Shown: positions 34,995 to 44,901 of the stretch, piece after piece
Position numbering within the stretch: position 1 is the stretch's first letter
How the letters are laid out: every line of letters begins with the position of its first letter
Translations under genes and position numbers: made by a program
Notes under the pieces: model-generated
The model's database searches: none
Told to the model about the DNA's origin: nothing
What the model saw: only the letters and a program-made list of their open reading frames with translations
DNA from: Dichomitus squalens LYAD-421 SS1
Taxonomy: Eukaryota; Basidiomycota; Agaricomycetes; Polyporales; Polyporaceae
DNA length: 64,000 nt
Assembly: GCF_000275845.1 (NCBI RefSeq)
Contig: NW_006766883.1
Location: 2,005,843 to 2,069,842, forward strand
Direction of reading: 5' to 3'

Positions 34995-36966
34995 CTACCG
35001 CCCTGTCAGACGAATCTCCAGCCACCGCAGGAGAGGGTACGTCACCGCTGCAAACGCCGCAGCAAGCTACAGACCAATGATTGTACATTCAGCAGAGCTC
35101 TGGAGACCGCCCATGTAGCGGGGACGCTCACCTCAAAGCCCAGGTCGGCACCAAACTCTGCGCCGGCCATCTTGCCTAATGGTCCTGTGTACCACACCTC
35201 GGACATCCCGACAACAGCGCCTGCGACGCCAAAGCAACCGGCCAACACTCCTGCCGCGCCCAGTGGGAGTCTAGTCAAGAAGTCTGTTGAGCGATACGAT
35301 CAGAAGTTTGGGGGCATGACACTGACCGGCTTGGGCTATCCCATTCATCAAGATTGTATCCACCGAGAGGGCCGCCTTTCCGGCGGAAGATGAAATGCTC
35401 CTCGGCGACGATAACGATGAAGAAGGCTGTCCAGTACGAGAGGATGCTCAGGAAGTTCGACAGGATCTCCGAGAAATGCTCGCGACCAGCCACGCCTGCG
35501 ACGGTGTAGATGACAAACGCGAGGAATGTCCAGAAGAAGCGGGGAACCATAGCAAACGGACGGCCGATCGACTGCATGGCAAGGCCTGCGCTATAGGTGT
35601 TCGGAATGTTATTTGCACTAGAAGGCTGTTAGATACTGCTCTTATTGCACTGCTAGAAGGGCTTACACAACGGAGAGCCCAAGCAGAACAAGCAAGAATT
35701 TGCCGAAGCCACCCCAAGGGGAGAGAACTTTTGCTACCAACCCTCCGGTGCTACCGTCGGCATAGGCTTGTACGTATGCAGGATTCGTGATGGTCATCAA
35801 GGCAGCGCCTAAGATCTCCACGAAGCAAATCGGGATCCACAGGCCAAAGAACGTGAGCAAGAAGATCTTCGTGCTAGAAGTGTTCGCGGGAAGCCTGCAA
35901 TTGTAGTCCGCCGCGACCGGGGCCCACTGAAAAGAGATGAAAAGAGGATGGTAAGAGGATGGTACGAACTGGTTGCGCGTGTACGTACACCGGTGAACGA
36001 GCCGAAGACGATACCTCCGAAACTGAGGACGTCCGCTGACAACGCTCTGCCCGTGTCCTCTAGAGGCTTCTGAGCATTCACATCGAAGCCGGCGTGTCCA
36101 CCAAGACCCCAGAGGAACATGATTATGATGAAGATCACAATCCACGCATACCGCTCATAGTAGTGCACGTAGTTGTACCCGACGAAGCAAGGGATCAAGC
36201 TGAGAAGACCGATGATGATGATACCGACGACAAGTGGCAGTGTACCAGGGTTGATGGAAGCAAGGGTTTGACCACCGAGGATTACCGCAGTCACTGAGAA
36301 GCCCAACCTGATTGCGAAAGAAGTCAAAAATTATACATACCGAGATGTACGTCACACGACAGAAAACACGTACTGCGTGAGGATGTTGAGGATTGAATAT
36401 ATTGTTCCACCCACGTAGCCCGAGCTGAACCGTGTTATGATCATGGTGCGGAGTCCCGTCTTCGGTCCTAGGGTACTGATGAAGGCGGTAGCGATTCCGC
36501 CCAGAGCGCCAAAGCAAAGGATTGTAGCGATAGCATGGCTGCAATACGAATTGGTCCAGTGTTCACATGCATGGTGCCCGACATAGCATACGTACGGCAG
36601 GCTCAGGAAATAGAATTCTTGTGCTAGGGTGCCAATGGGAATTGTTGTCAGGACCGTGTTGACGGACCACCACATAAGCAGGCTGTCCGCATGCGAAAAG
36701 CCGTTCGATTGACGCGTCTCGCATAGATCGACTTCGCATGCTCACTTGTTCCACATGTTTTTCGTCTCCCGCTGGTCCTCCGGAACTCGCTCAACACCTC
36801 GGGCCTCTACTCCACTGGCGAAAAGCTTAGACAGCAGAGGTCCGAGTCGGCCATAGCGCTTGACCAGAACGTCTTCTGGCGCTACCTCCGCGGCGGGCAC
36901 CGTCGAGTCGTGAAAGACGGGACCCTTCTCCTTGTCGTCCGAGACATCCGAGCCCAGGGTAGACAT
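34995..36966 (-). CDS. purine-cytosine permease, NCS1 family
   Basis: Plasma-membrane nucleobase:proton symporter of the Fcy2 type. Eight exons (36966-36746, 36682-36596, 36538-36374, 36307-35989, 35926-35667, 35617-35327, 35270-35132, 35066-34995) join exactly to 517 residues, the usual length. The N-terminal cytosolic tail contains RYGRLGPLLSKLFASGVEARG and RETKNMWNN, typical of the family. About twelve hydrophobic segments follow, including LPLVVGIIIIGLLSLIPCF, WAPVAADYNCRLP (the conserved substrate-region block), NNIPNTYSAGLAMQ and FWTFLAFVIYTVAGVAG. The C-terminus LAAAFAAVTYPLLRWLE is in a separate short exon. It could import cytosine, adenine, guanine or a vitamin-like base; substrate is not decided by sequence. 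Confidence 0.94.
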
Positions 36967-37191
36967 AGCTACTGCAAGTAAAGAGGGGAGCGGAGCAAAG
37001 GAGTTGGAGAGCTTTAGCGCTAACAGCCCATTAATGGCGACGAGAGCTGAGCGCTGAGCGCCGAGCGCTAGCAGCGGGCTATTTTTGCAATCGAAGCGAC
37101 TCGCGTGCCTGCACACGATTTTGGCAGGTTTGATCAAGCCGGAGGAAAAAGTCCTGATATATATATCTTAGCGCTCAATACAACACAAAGT

Positions 37192-40100
37192 CTATACGGG
37201 TGGCTTGTTATCCTTTTGCGCTGTTCCATGCGTTAGTACTGCAGACGGCCATCAGGAGATAAGCAGGAGGAACCTACCCATGGTGATCCTGTCACCCAAG
37301 GACAGCGCAATGCCCTGAGTTTTGCTACGTATCCGTACATGCCCGGTGATCGTTCCTGCCTCCGTCCGCTCGACACTGAGGTTCGCCAACGCATCCTCGC
37401 CTGTGCAGAATGAGCATTGAATCAAGAACGACAATATACCACAATGCTTACCGAACAAGCTTCTTGCGTACATATTCGCCGATAAGAAGTCGCAGTCGCC
37501 GGAGAGAGCGCCTTCTGGAGTAAGGCATGACATGTTCGTCGCCTTCATGACATGTTCGAGGTACTCTCTCGGGTCCCTGCACCACAAACTGTCAATAGTG
37601 GCGAAAGGATCGCTGCGCGGATACGTACGAGATAGTCGTGGTGACGTTGACCCGGTTCTCCCACTCAAACTCCGTCCACATGCTCCGGAACTTAAGTCAT
37701 GAGCGGTGTCAGTGACGGTCGCTGGTGCATGCGAAGTAGTCTACGAACCTGCTGCTCCGTGCAATACGCCGGCTTGATATAGTCCATGATGTCAATGTGA
37801 ATGTCGTTCAAGATGACGCATTGCTCTGCCATGCCAGGTCCCTCCCAGAGAATGCTACCGAAGATGACGCCGGTCTCCGTCGATGAAACCTTGATCGTCG
37901 CCTTGATGCTCTGGAAGCTGTGGGGCGCGATGGTGTATATAGAAGGCCGCTCGACTAGCTTGAGGTCACCCAGGGTCGCGAAGTCTAGGCAAAGGTTCTG
38001 GAGGGTATCCGCTGTCTGGTTGACGAGGAGCACATCTACATGCCCATGTTCATCAGTGACTGAATGACATCCAAATCCGGCATGTAGACTGACCGAGGAG
38101 AATATCAAAGCCGTGGACCTTGACGTACGCCTCGGCATAGATGGGGTCGGAGAACCCGGTAAGCTGCGAGATCCTGCTAAGGTTCGAAATAAAGTCTTCC
38201 GTAACCTCGCCTGCGCCAGTCGCGCGGTTCACGTCCTCAGAGTCCTACCACAAACATTGAGTCTGGCGGACCACAAACAACGGCCTGGTTACTCACGTCG
38301 ATTACGTCGTCCGCAGCCCTCTTCGAGAACTGACGGAAAGTGAGGAGGTCGTCGACCTGGACGATGGCAGCCTTCGCCTTCTCCGACTCCTTCTTTTCCG
38401 CAGCCTTTTTCTGCACATCCGGTGACTGTCAACGATGAGAATTTGTGCATGACAGAGCTCACAGACCTCCTGAGCGGCGACCATCTTGGAGTAAGCAGCC
38501 TTGGTGTCCTTCAGGAAGATCTCGTGGACGGGAGGCTTCGACTCGAGCTCGCTGAGGGTTTGGATGCAGCTCATGATGCGCTCGGTCGAGTCCTCATCAA
38601 TGGGCACGGTGACAAACTTGGACTGGCCGACGCGAATGACTGAAGCCATGATGAGCATTGCCTGTCAGGGGTCCGTTAGCTCATGTCGTCACACGCTGCA
38701 AAGCTGAGTACCGACCTCAGCACGGAGAGCGTTGACCTTCCGCTTATCGCTGGACAGCTCCGAGAAACGGAGGACGAGCTTCGTCAAAGCACTTGCCAGA
38801 ACAGAACCGGTGTAGAAGTCGCCGCCGAGGATCAGAGCTACCACAGACGAAGGATCATCAGCACCCCGCAGTCGCACACGACATCCATCCACCGCGCGTC
38901 CACGTACCTCGCAACGGCGGCTTCGCAGCAGCCTTGACCGCCTCCAGCCGCGCGCTCGACACGCTCGTGAACGCGCTCTCGCTCGCATACGTCCCGTCCG
39001 CGAGCACCTTCGGCTTCGACGCCTCCGCCCGCACCTCGTCCTTCCGCTCCTCCCCGTCCTCCGCGCCCGCCGCCTCCTCCAGCAGCCGCTGCTCCGACGC
39101 CAATATCGGGATCTCCCCCAGCACCTTCCGCAGCTCCCTGAGCACCTCCTCGATCTCCGCCGTCTGCTCCGCGTACTCCCCGAGGATCCACAATATGCCG
39201 CGGTACACCTTCCCGGACTTGATCTCGGGCAGCGTCTGCGTCAGCTTCTCGCAGATCGTCCCGCGCAGCTGCGGGAACTTCTCGACGACCTCGCGCACGA
39301 ACGCGACGACGTCCAGCGCCGACGGGTTGCTCGAGTCCCCGAGGAAGTCCATGAGCGCGTGCACGACGCTCGCCGCGACCTCGGAGAACTTGACCGCGCA
39401 GACGTGGATGCTCTGGATGAGCAGCTGGCGGTACTCGGGCGCCTTCTCGTACTCCTGGTCCTGCGTCTTCTGCAGCTGCTTCTTGAGGAAGAGGACGACC
39501 TCCTCGACGTTGCGGCTCGACGTGAGGCTGAGCACGATGCCGATGGCTTTCCGGCGGACCTCCAGGTCCGTCGCGCTGGAGAGGATCTGGAGGATGTCCA
39601 TGATGAGGGGGTCGAGGACATGGCCGTGCTTGGAGCGGAGGGCGTCGAGACGGTCGAGGACGATGAGCTTGGCGTTGTTGTCAGACTCCCTTTGGACGAG
39701 GCTGATGTAGCAGGACGCGGCGGCTGTGGACGGACAAAATCAGGAGAACGCTTGCCTACAACTGCACGTTTACGCACCCTTAACGGCCGCCGGGTTCTGC
39801 GTCAGGGAAGTGAGAGTCGTCGCCGCCTCGTACTTGACCGCATGCGACGGCGCGTTGAGGAGCTCGGAGATGAGGAGGATGTAGCGGGCCTGAATGCGTG
39901 CGCGTTCATGTTCATTCCTCTCCGCACGCCCGACAGACCAAGACGCGCGCGAGCACTCACCTTGTGCGACGTCTCCTGCTTGCAGTCGAGCCTGACGACC
40001 TCGATGATGCTCATCTGCAGCAGCTCGTCCATCGCCGGGATCTGGTCGAACACGGACACGATGTACTCGACCGCCTTGGGCATCGCGCACTGCGCGAGGA

Positions 40101-40870
40101 ACACGAACGCGTTCCGCTTGCACGTCGCGTCCGACTCCGCGGCGAGGAACGTCTGGATGAGCTCGGGCGCGTCGGGGATGAGGTTCTCAAACTCGCGGTA
40201 GATCGAGTACACCGCGAACACGGCGTTCTTGCGCACGTACGAGTGCCGGTGCTCGAGGCACGAGCGGCACGTAGGGATGAGCGGCTCGAGCAGCTCGGCG
40301 TCTTTGGAGATCTTCTGGAGGAAGCGGAGCGTCGCGCCGCGGATGTACTCGTTGGGGTGTTGCTAGATGTGTCCTGCGATTCAGTATAAACGCGGGGGGT
40401 ATGCGGGGGAGCCACTCACGAGGTCGTTACGGATGGCGTTGCTTCATGCGGGGTCAGTACGGGGAACGGGCAGGGAGTAGATGAGGAGGCTTACACGACA
40501 AGAATCATCTCCTGCTTGAGCTTCCCGTTGTCATCATACTTTGGGCACACCTCCCAGTAGAAGTGCAGGAGCTTCTTGAGTTGCTTGTTTCGTGAGGGCA
40601 TAACATATTGGATGATAGGCATTAAGAGTGAGGGCTTTGAAGCACACGCGCACACAAGATCAATCCTCTAATTCCTTGGTGTTATTTCCCCCATGATGAT
40701 AAGCATACCTGCGGGTTCCCATTGATTGTGGAAACGATGATTTTGCGCAACGTGTCAAGCTTGACCTCGTCCGAGCCTTTCTGCAGTCCCGCACGGAGAT
40801 CTGCTGTCGTTGGTGTCTCGGAAGCATCCTCAAAGACCAAGGTGTAGCAAGAAGCATCAGCGGACGCCAT
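37192..40870 (-). CDS. SEC26: coatomer subunit beta (beta-COP)
   Basis: Subunit of the COPI coat for Golgi-to-ER and intra-Golgi vesicle traffic. Fifteen exons close exactly to 953 residues: 40870-40709, 40634-40495, 40441-40420, 40362-39961, 39889-39778, 39723-38908, 38837-38716, 38661-38467, 38410-38297, 38244-38094, 38035-37749, 37690-37629, 37576-37452, 37400-37278, 37220-37192. The N-terminal HEAT-repeat trunk ([37 protein letters not shown]) continues through a central linker rich in Glu and Lys. The C-terminal appendage includes [20 protein letters not shown] and [18 protein letters not shown]. Exon 3 is only 22 bases. The last intron has a yeast-perfect TACTAAC branch site at 37238-37232. 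It ends 226 bases before the permease start. Confidence 0.97.
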
Positions 40871-41341
40871 GTTCGGAGAGAAGTAAGGGAGGGAAAGGGC
40901 CGAGACGAAGGACAGTGGAGGTCAAGAGAGGAGTTGCTATATTCGGTATGCGGACATGCCGGCCACGATAGCACTTGCATAGCGCTCAGTGATGCATATA
41001 ATTATTGCCTGCTACATCGAGCTCTACGTGTACGTCTACGACCGTTGAAGCGGACGGAAGGGCAGAAAGCTTTGTTCTTGCACTATACACCCCAATGTCT
41101 CGGGTAGATCTTTGCACGCAATCGCAGTAGTTCTCCGCACAGGATGAGATTGCAAGAGGTTACACTATGCAAGGTCTGTAGCACATGATATGTACAATCA
41201 CCATACGAGCCGGCGCACGTTGGCCGCCGCTCCAACACCATCGTTCTACCGACGTCCCAGAGTCTAGGAACACGGGAGGAACAAACCCATTTCAATAACA
41301 GCGGCAATCCCAGACCGACGTCCCCCCGAGGCGAAAGAGGA
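40871..41341. other. intergenic
   Basis: About 470 bases holding the SEC26 promoter and the 3' flank of the CstF-like gene; nothing else seen. Confidence 0.45.
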
Positions 41342-42325
41342 TCATGAAGGCAGGCCCAAGGTCGTGCGCTGCAAGACGCTGCAGTCAACACAACGCTCAC
41401 GGACATCTCGGGGGAACCAGCTCACCAGTTTGATGATGTTCTCCCGGTCTGCAGGCGGCATCGCGTACACCTCCTCCCTCGTCATGGCGATGACCCTCAT
41501 AATGAGCGCCTGGACGCGCAAGTCAATTTCCGCGGAGCACGATAAGCATACCCAGCACTGCGCACCTTCTGGTCGTCGGGGAGCCCTGTGAGAGCATCGG
41601 GCAGTTGCGGGGCAGCAGGCGCAGGTGCAGCAGGCGGCTGTGACATATGCGGCAGCTGCGTGTGAGGAGGCGGCTGCGCGTGGGGCAGCCCTGGGACATG
41701 CGGTGGTTGCGGGAGTGCTTGGGGCGCGTGAGGGACAGGAGGAGGAGCGGTGCCAAAGCCAGGGACTTGGTTTGGGGGAGGTGTCCCGTATCCACGATTG
41801 GGCGCTGCGGGAGGTGCAGGTGGGCCACCAGGGTAGCTCTGCGGAGGATAGCCTCCTGGTGGAACAGCAGCGTGAACTGGGTATGTGGGTGTTGCGCCGC
41901 GTGGAGGAGGGATTTGGGCTTGCATGTGTGGGGGTATGGCTGAAGGAGGTTGTGAAGGGATTGCTGGAGGCGCGGTGGCTTGTGGAGCTCTAGGTGCGCC
42001 GGGAAGAGCACCATACTTCGCAAGAATTTCCTGAAGACACCATCGACCCAGAGTTGATTCAAATCTTAAGAATAGACATGACTACTGCTGACCTGGACAA
42101 CTTCCATTTTCACCGCGTTGATATTGACCATTACGGTCATAAGTGCATACGCGATTTGGGGTTGCTGGTTCAATATGGCTTTCGCCTCAGCAGCAGTCGT
42201 TCTCTACCGGCGGGACGTTCATTATACATGAAGCCGTCTTCATCAACCAGCAGAACACACTCACAGACCTTCAAAGTGAGCAGGAGCTCCAGAAGCTGTT
42301 CTTCCGGTATTGTTGGAGCCGCCAT
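41342..42325 (-). CDS. CstF64-like hinge protein lacking RRM
   Basis: Related to CstF64/Rna15, the cleavage-stimulation factor for mRNA 3'-end formation, but without its RNA-recognition motif. Exons 42325-42269, 42185-42093, 42030-41566, 41509-41426 and 41368-41342 give 241 residues. Residues 1-50 form the hinge domain that binds CstF77/Rna14 (PEEQLLELLLTLKAKAILNQ, then QPQIAYALMTVMVNINA). A Pro/Gly-rich linker occupies about 55-195. The C-terminal three-helix domain that contacts Pcf11 follows (DDQKALIMRVIAMTREEVYA, then MPPADRENIIKLRTTLGLPS). The start codon lies only 365 bases from the next gene upstream, and no RRM-coding exon is seen there. A full-length CstF64 may exist elsewhere in the genome. 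Confidence 0.85.
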
Positions 42326-42689
42326 CGGAGCCTTCGAGACGAATAACGCACTGACTGCGCTGGAGATGGATGAATCAGAGTCCGGAACAAAGCACGTTTG
42401 CTGTAGAGGTTCTCCGGTGACAAAAGATAGCAGAACGGCAGGTCGGCCAGAGTGACGGTAAGAGGTCAAGTAGAGTTTGTTAAGCGCCCATTGGGAGGAG
42501 CGGAAATCGAAGAAGCCACTAATATTGACCTAGTGCCGTGCCACCACTTCACACAGCAATGAATCGAAGTATAGTACATATTTATTGATCTTCCATCCAC
42601 TACATACGTGAAGGTAGTCGACTATGCAGGAACACGAGGCGTCAAACGGTGACGGACGAGGGAAAAGTAAGGCAGTAGGCCACGAATGC
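42326..42689. other. intergenic
   Basis: About 365 bases between two minus-strand genes. No exon with RNP1/RNP2-like motifs that would extend the CstF64-like gene was found. Confidence 0.5.
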
Positions 42690-43319
42690 TTACGCCGAGG
42701 CCGAGACGAGACTGGCGAGCTTGCCCTGCGAGTCGAGACTGACGACGGTGTCGCAGCCACCGACATGCTTCTGGTCTGAAGATGGTGGTGTCAGATGGAA
42801 GTGGGAAGTGGGGAGCGGGTGGGACACTGACTGATGAAGATGTTGGGGACGGAACGTTGGCTAGTCTTCTCCTCGAGGTAGTCCTGAACTGCAGAACCCT
42901 CGTCAAGCTCATCAAGCCTAGAGAAGGAGCTCAGTCGTGAATGACAGGAACGGTTTGAGCACGTATATGCGCACTCTACGATCTTGGTCTGCGCATCGGG
43001 GAACTTGGAGGTGAGCAGAGCCTTGGCACGCTTGCAGTAGGGGCACCAAGTCTTGGAGAAGATGACGATCTTGTTCTCCGCGATGGAGTTCTATCCCAGG
43101 AAAGACATGAATTAGCACTTGCGTCAAGCTGAATCGGAACGGCGTCTGGCTACCTCTACGAGATCCTTGACGGCCATGACTTTGAGCTGATAGGGAGAAG
43201 GATGGGATGAAGATGGAGGTTCCGTGGCTATTACGACAGACGACGGCGGGGATGCTTACTGGGTTGGAAGCAGAGTGGGAGAACCAGGAGGAGAAGCCTC
43301 TATATAGACTGGGGAGCAT
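42690..43319 (-). CDS. dithiol glutaredoxin (CPYC)
   Basis: Glutathione-dependent thiol-disulfide oxidoreductase. Exons 43319-43260, 43186-43154, 43090-42975, 42917-42832 and 42775-42690 give 126 residues. The active site is WCPYC; the glutathione-binding SVPNIFI and GGCD motifs are present. The first 23 residues (MLPSLYRGFSSWFSHSASNP plus LKV) are basic, hydroxylated and free of acids, like a mitochondrial presequence. They lie mostly in a separate exon, and an in-frame Met at position 24 begins the classical core MAVKDLVENS. Two products, mitochondrial and cytosolic, are therefore possible, as in yeast Grx2; this is inference. The gene diverges from NIF3 by under 200 bases. Confidence 0.93.
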
Positions 43320-43507
43320 CGATTTGGAGTGACGGGCGGAGGACCTGCTGAGCAATCGTGGTGAGCACTGGGCGCGTCAGACGCGCTCTCATCTCGTCAT
43401 CCGCTCACGTGTACCGTTCGTACGCGTCTGGTCACGCCGCCCGCCCCGGTCACGTCCGAGCTCGTCGAGCAGCACCGACATCCTAGTAGCGGCACCCTTC
43501 GCGTCGA
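43320..43507. promoter_or_regulatory. compact divergent promoter, glutaredoxin and NIF3
   Basis: Only 188 bases separate the two start codons, so promoter elements must be shared or overlapping. The stretch is rich in CGTC/CACG words; no TATA box is obvious. Confidence 0.5.
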
Positions 43508-44741
43508 ATGGCCACATCTGTCCCTGAGATCAGTCTATCCACCGAGCCGCAAGCACAGCCAGAAATCATGTCGTTGGTGCGCAGCTTCTGCAAGATCATG
43601 GAACGCATCGCGCCCCTGCGCTTCGCTGAAAAGTGGGACAATGTCAGCATTCCCCTTCCCCGACCCCCGTCCACCATCGCTCATGGCCAAGCTTCCTCTA
43701 GGTCGGCCTCATCCTAGGTTCGCGTCCCCCGTCCCTCCCTCAGTGCCCGATCGTCTGACACCCCAATCCAGAGGCCCCCTACGTCCGCCCCAACGCGAAT
43801 AGAGTCCTGCTGACCATCGAGTGCGTCCCCCGCCTCGACCCCTCCTCCTCCTACCCCTCCTGACCCCCCTCGCGCCCCGCCAAGCCTCACGCCCCAAGTC
43901 GTCGAAGAAGCCCTCTCCACCCCGACCGCCATCGTCGTCGCCTACCACCCCCCCATCTTCAAGCCCGTCCCCGCGCTCACGCTCGCCACCCCCCTCCACG
44001 CGTCCCTCCTCCGCTGCGCCGCCGCCGGCGTCTCCGTCTACACCCCCCACACCGCCCTCGACTCCGTCACGGACGGCATCAACGACTGGCTCTGCACCCG
44101 CGTCGCCGACTCCCTCCGCGACATCAACTGGTCCGCCCGCTTCATCGGCCCGGCCTTCCCCGACGGCCTGGGCGGCGTCGGCCGCGTCGTAACCCTCAAC
44201 CAGCCCATGGCCCTCGCCGACCTCTGCAGCAAGGTCCGCACCGAGCTCGAGCTCACCTCCGGTACGCCGCCCGCCCTTTTCTGGTCTCTGGCTTCTCCCG
44301 TCGCTGACCCGTGCCCCTGCCCGCCGACAGTCCAGGTGGCCTACGCGAAGCCCGAGCGGGAAAAGGTCCAGATCAGCACCATCGCCATCTGCGCGGGCTC
44401 GGGCGGCTCGATGCTCCTCGGCGTCGACGCCGACGTGTACTTCACCGGCGAGATGTCCCACCACGAGGTCCTTGCCGCGATCCAGAGCGGCCACAATGTG
44501 ATTCTGTGTGGGTGCCTTCTCCCGGACCAGTTGTCGTACTCTACGACTCACTATCGCCGGATACCGCTTAGGTGGGCACACAAACACGGAACGGGGCTAC
44601 CTCCCTTGGCTCGCCAAGGACATCCTCGACTTCATCCAGGAAGAGGTCGCACAACCCACCGACCCTGCAGGAGCGGAGCTTCTCAAGGACCTCGAGGTCG
44701 TCGTCAGTCAACGGGACGAGCACCCTCTCTTTACCGTGTAA
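43508..44741 (+). CDS. NIF3: NIF3-family protein
   Basis: NIF3/DUF34 proteins are widespread dinuclear-metal proteins, mitochondrial or cytosolic, with debated hydrolase or metal-chaperone function. Exons 43508-43642, 43702-43717, 43772-43820, 43885-44261, 44331-44507 and 44572-44741 join exactly to 307 residues, the standard length. Visible motifs: RFAEKWDNVGLILE at the N-terminus, AYHPPIFKP (metal-ligand His), SVYTPHTALDSV, GEMSHHEVLAA and the family signature HTNTERGYLP near the C-terminus. Exon 2 is 16 bases. The gene is convergent with the complex I gene; the two stops are 160 bases apart. Confidence 0.95.
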
Positions 44742-44901
44742 CCCCGTATTCCATCCTTGCTGGTCGCATCTATCGATACATACTTCGCAGCTTCCGAGTT
44801 CCTTCGCATGTACAGGCGTTCACACACGGCAGCCTCCGATGACTTTGCCGGTTTGCCAGAGACGGAGAGAAAATGATCTGCATTGTGTAGCGCTACATAC
44901 G

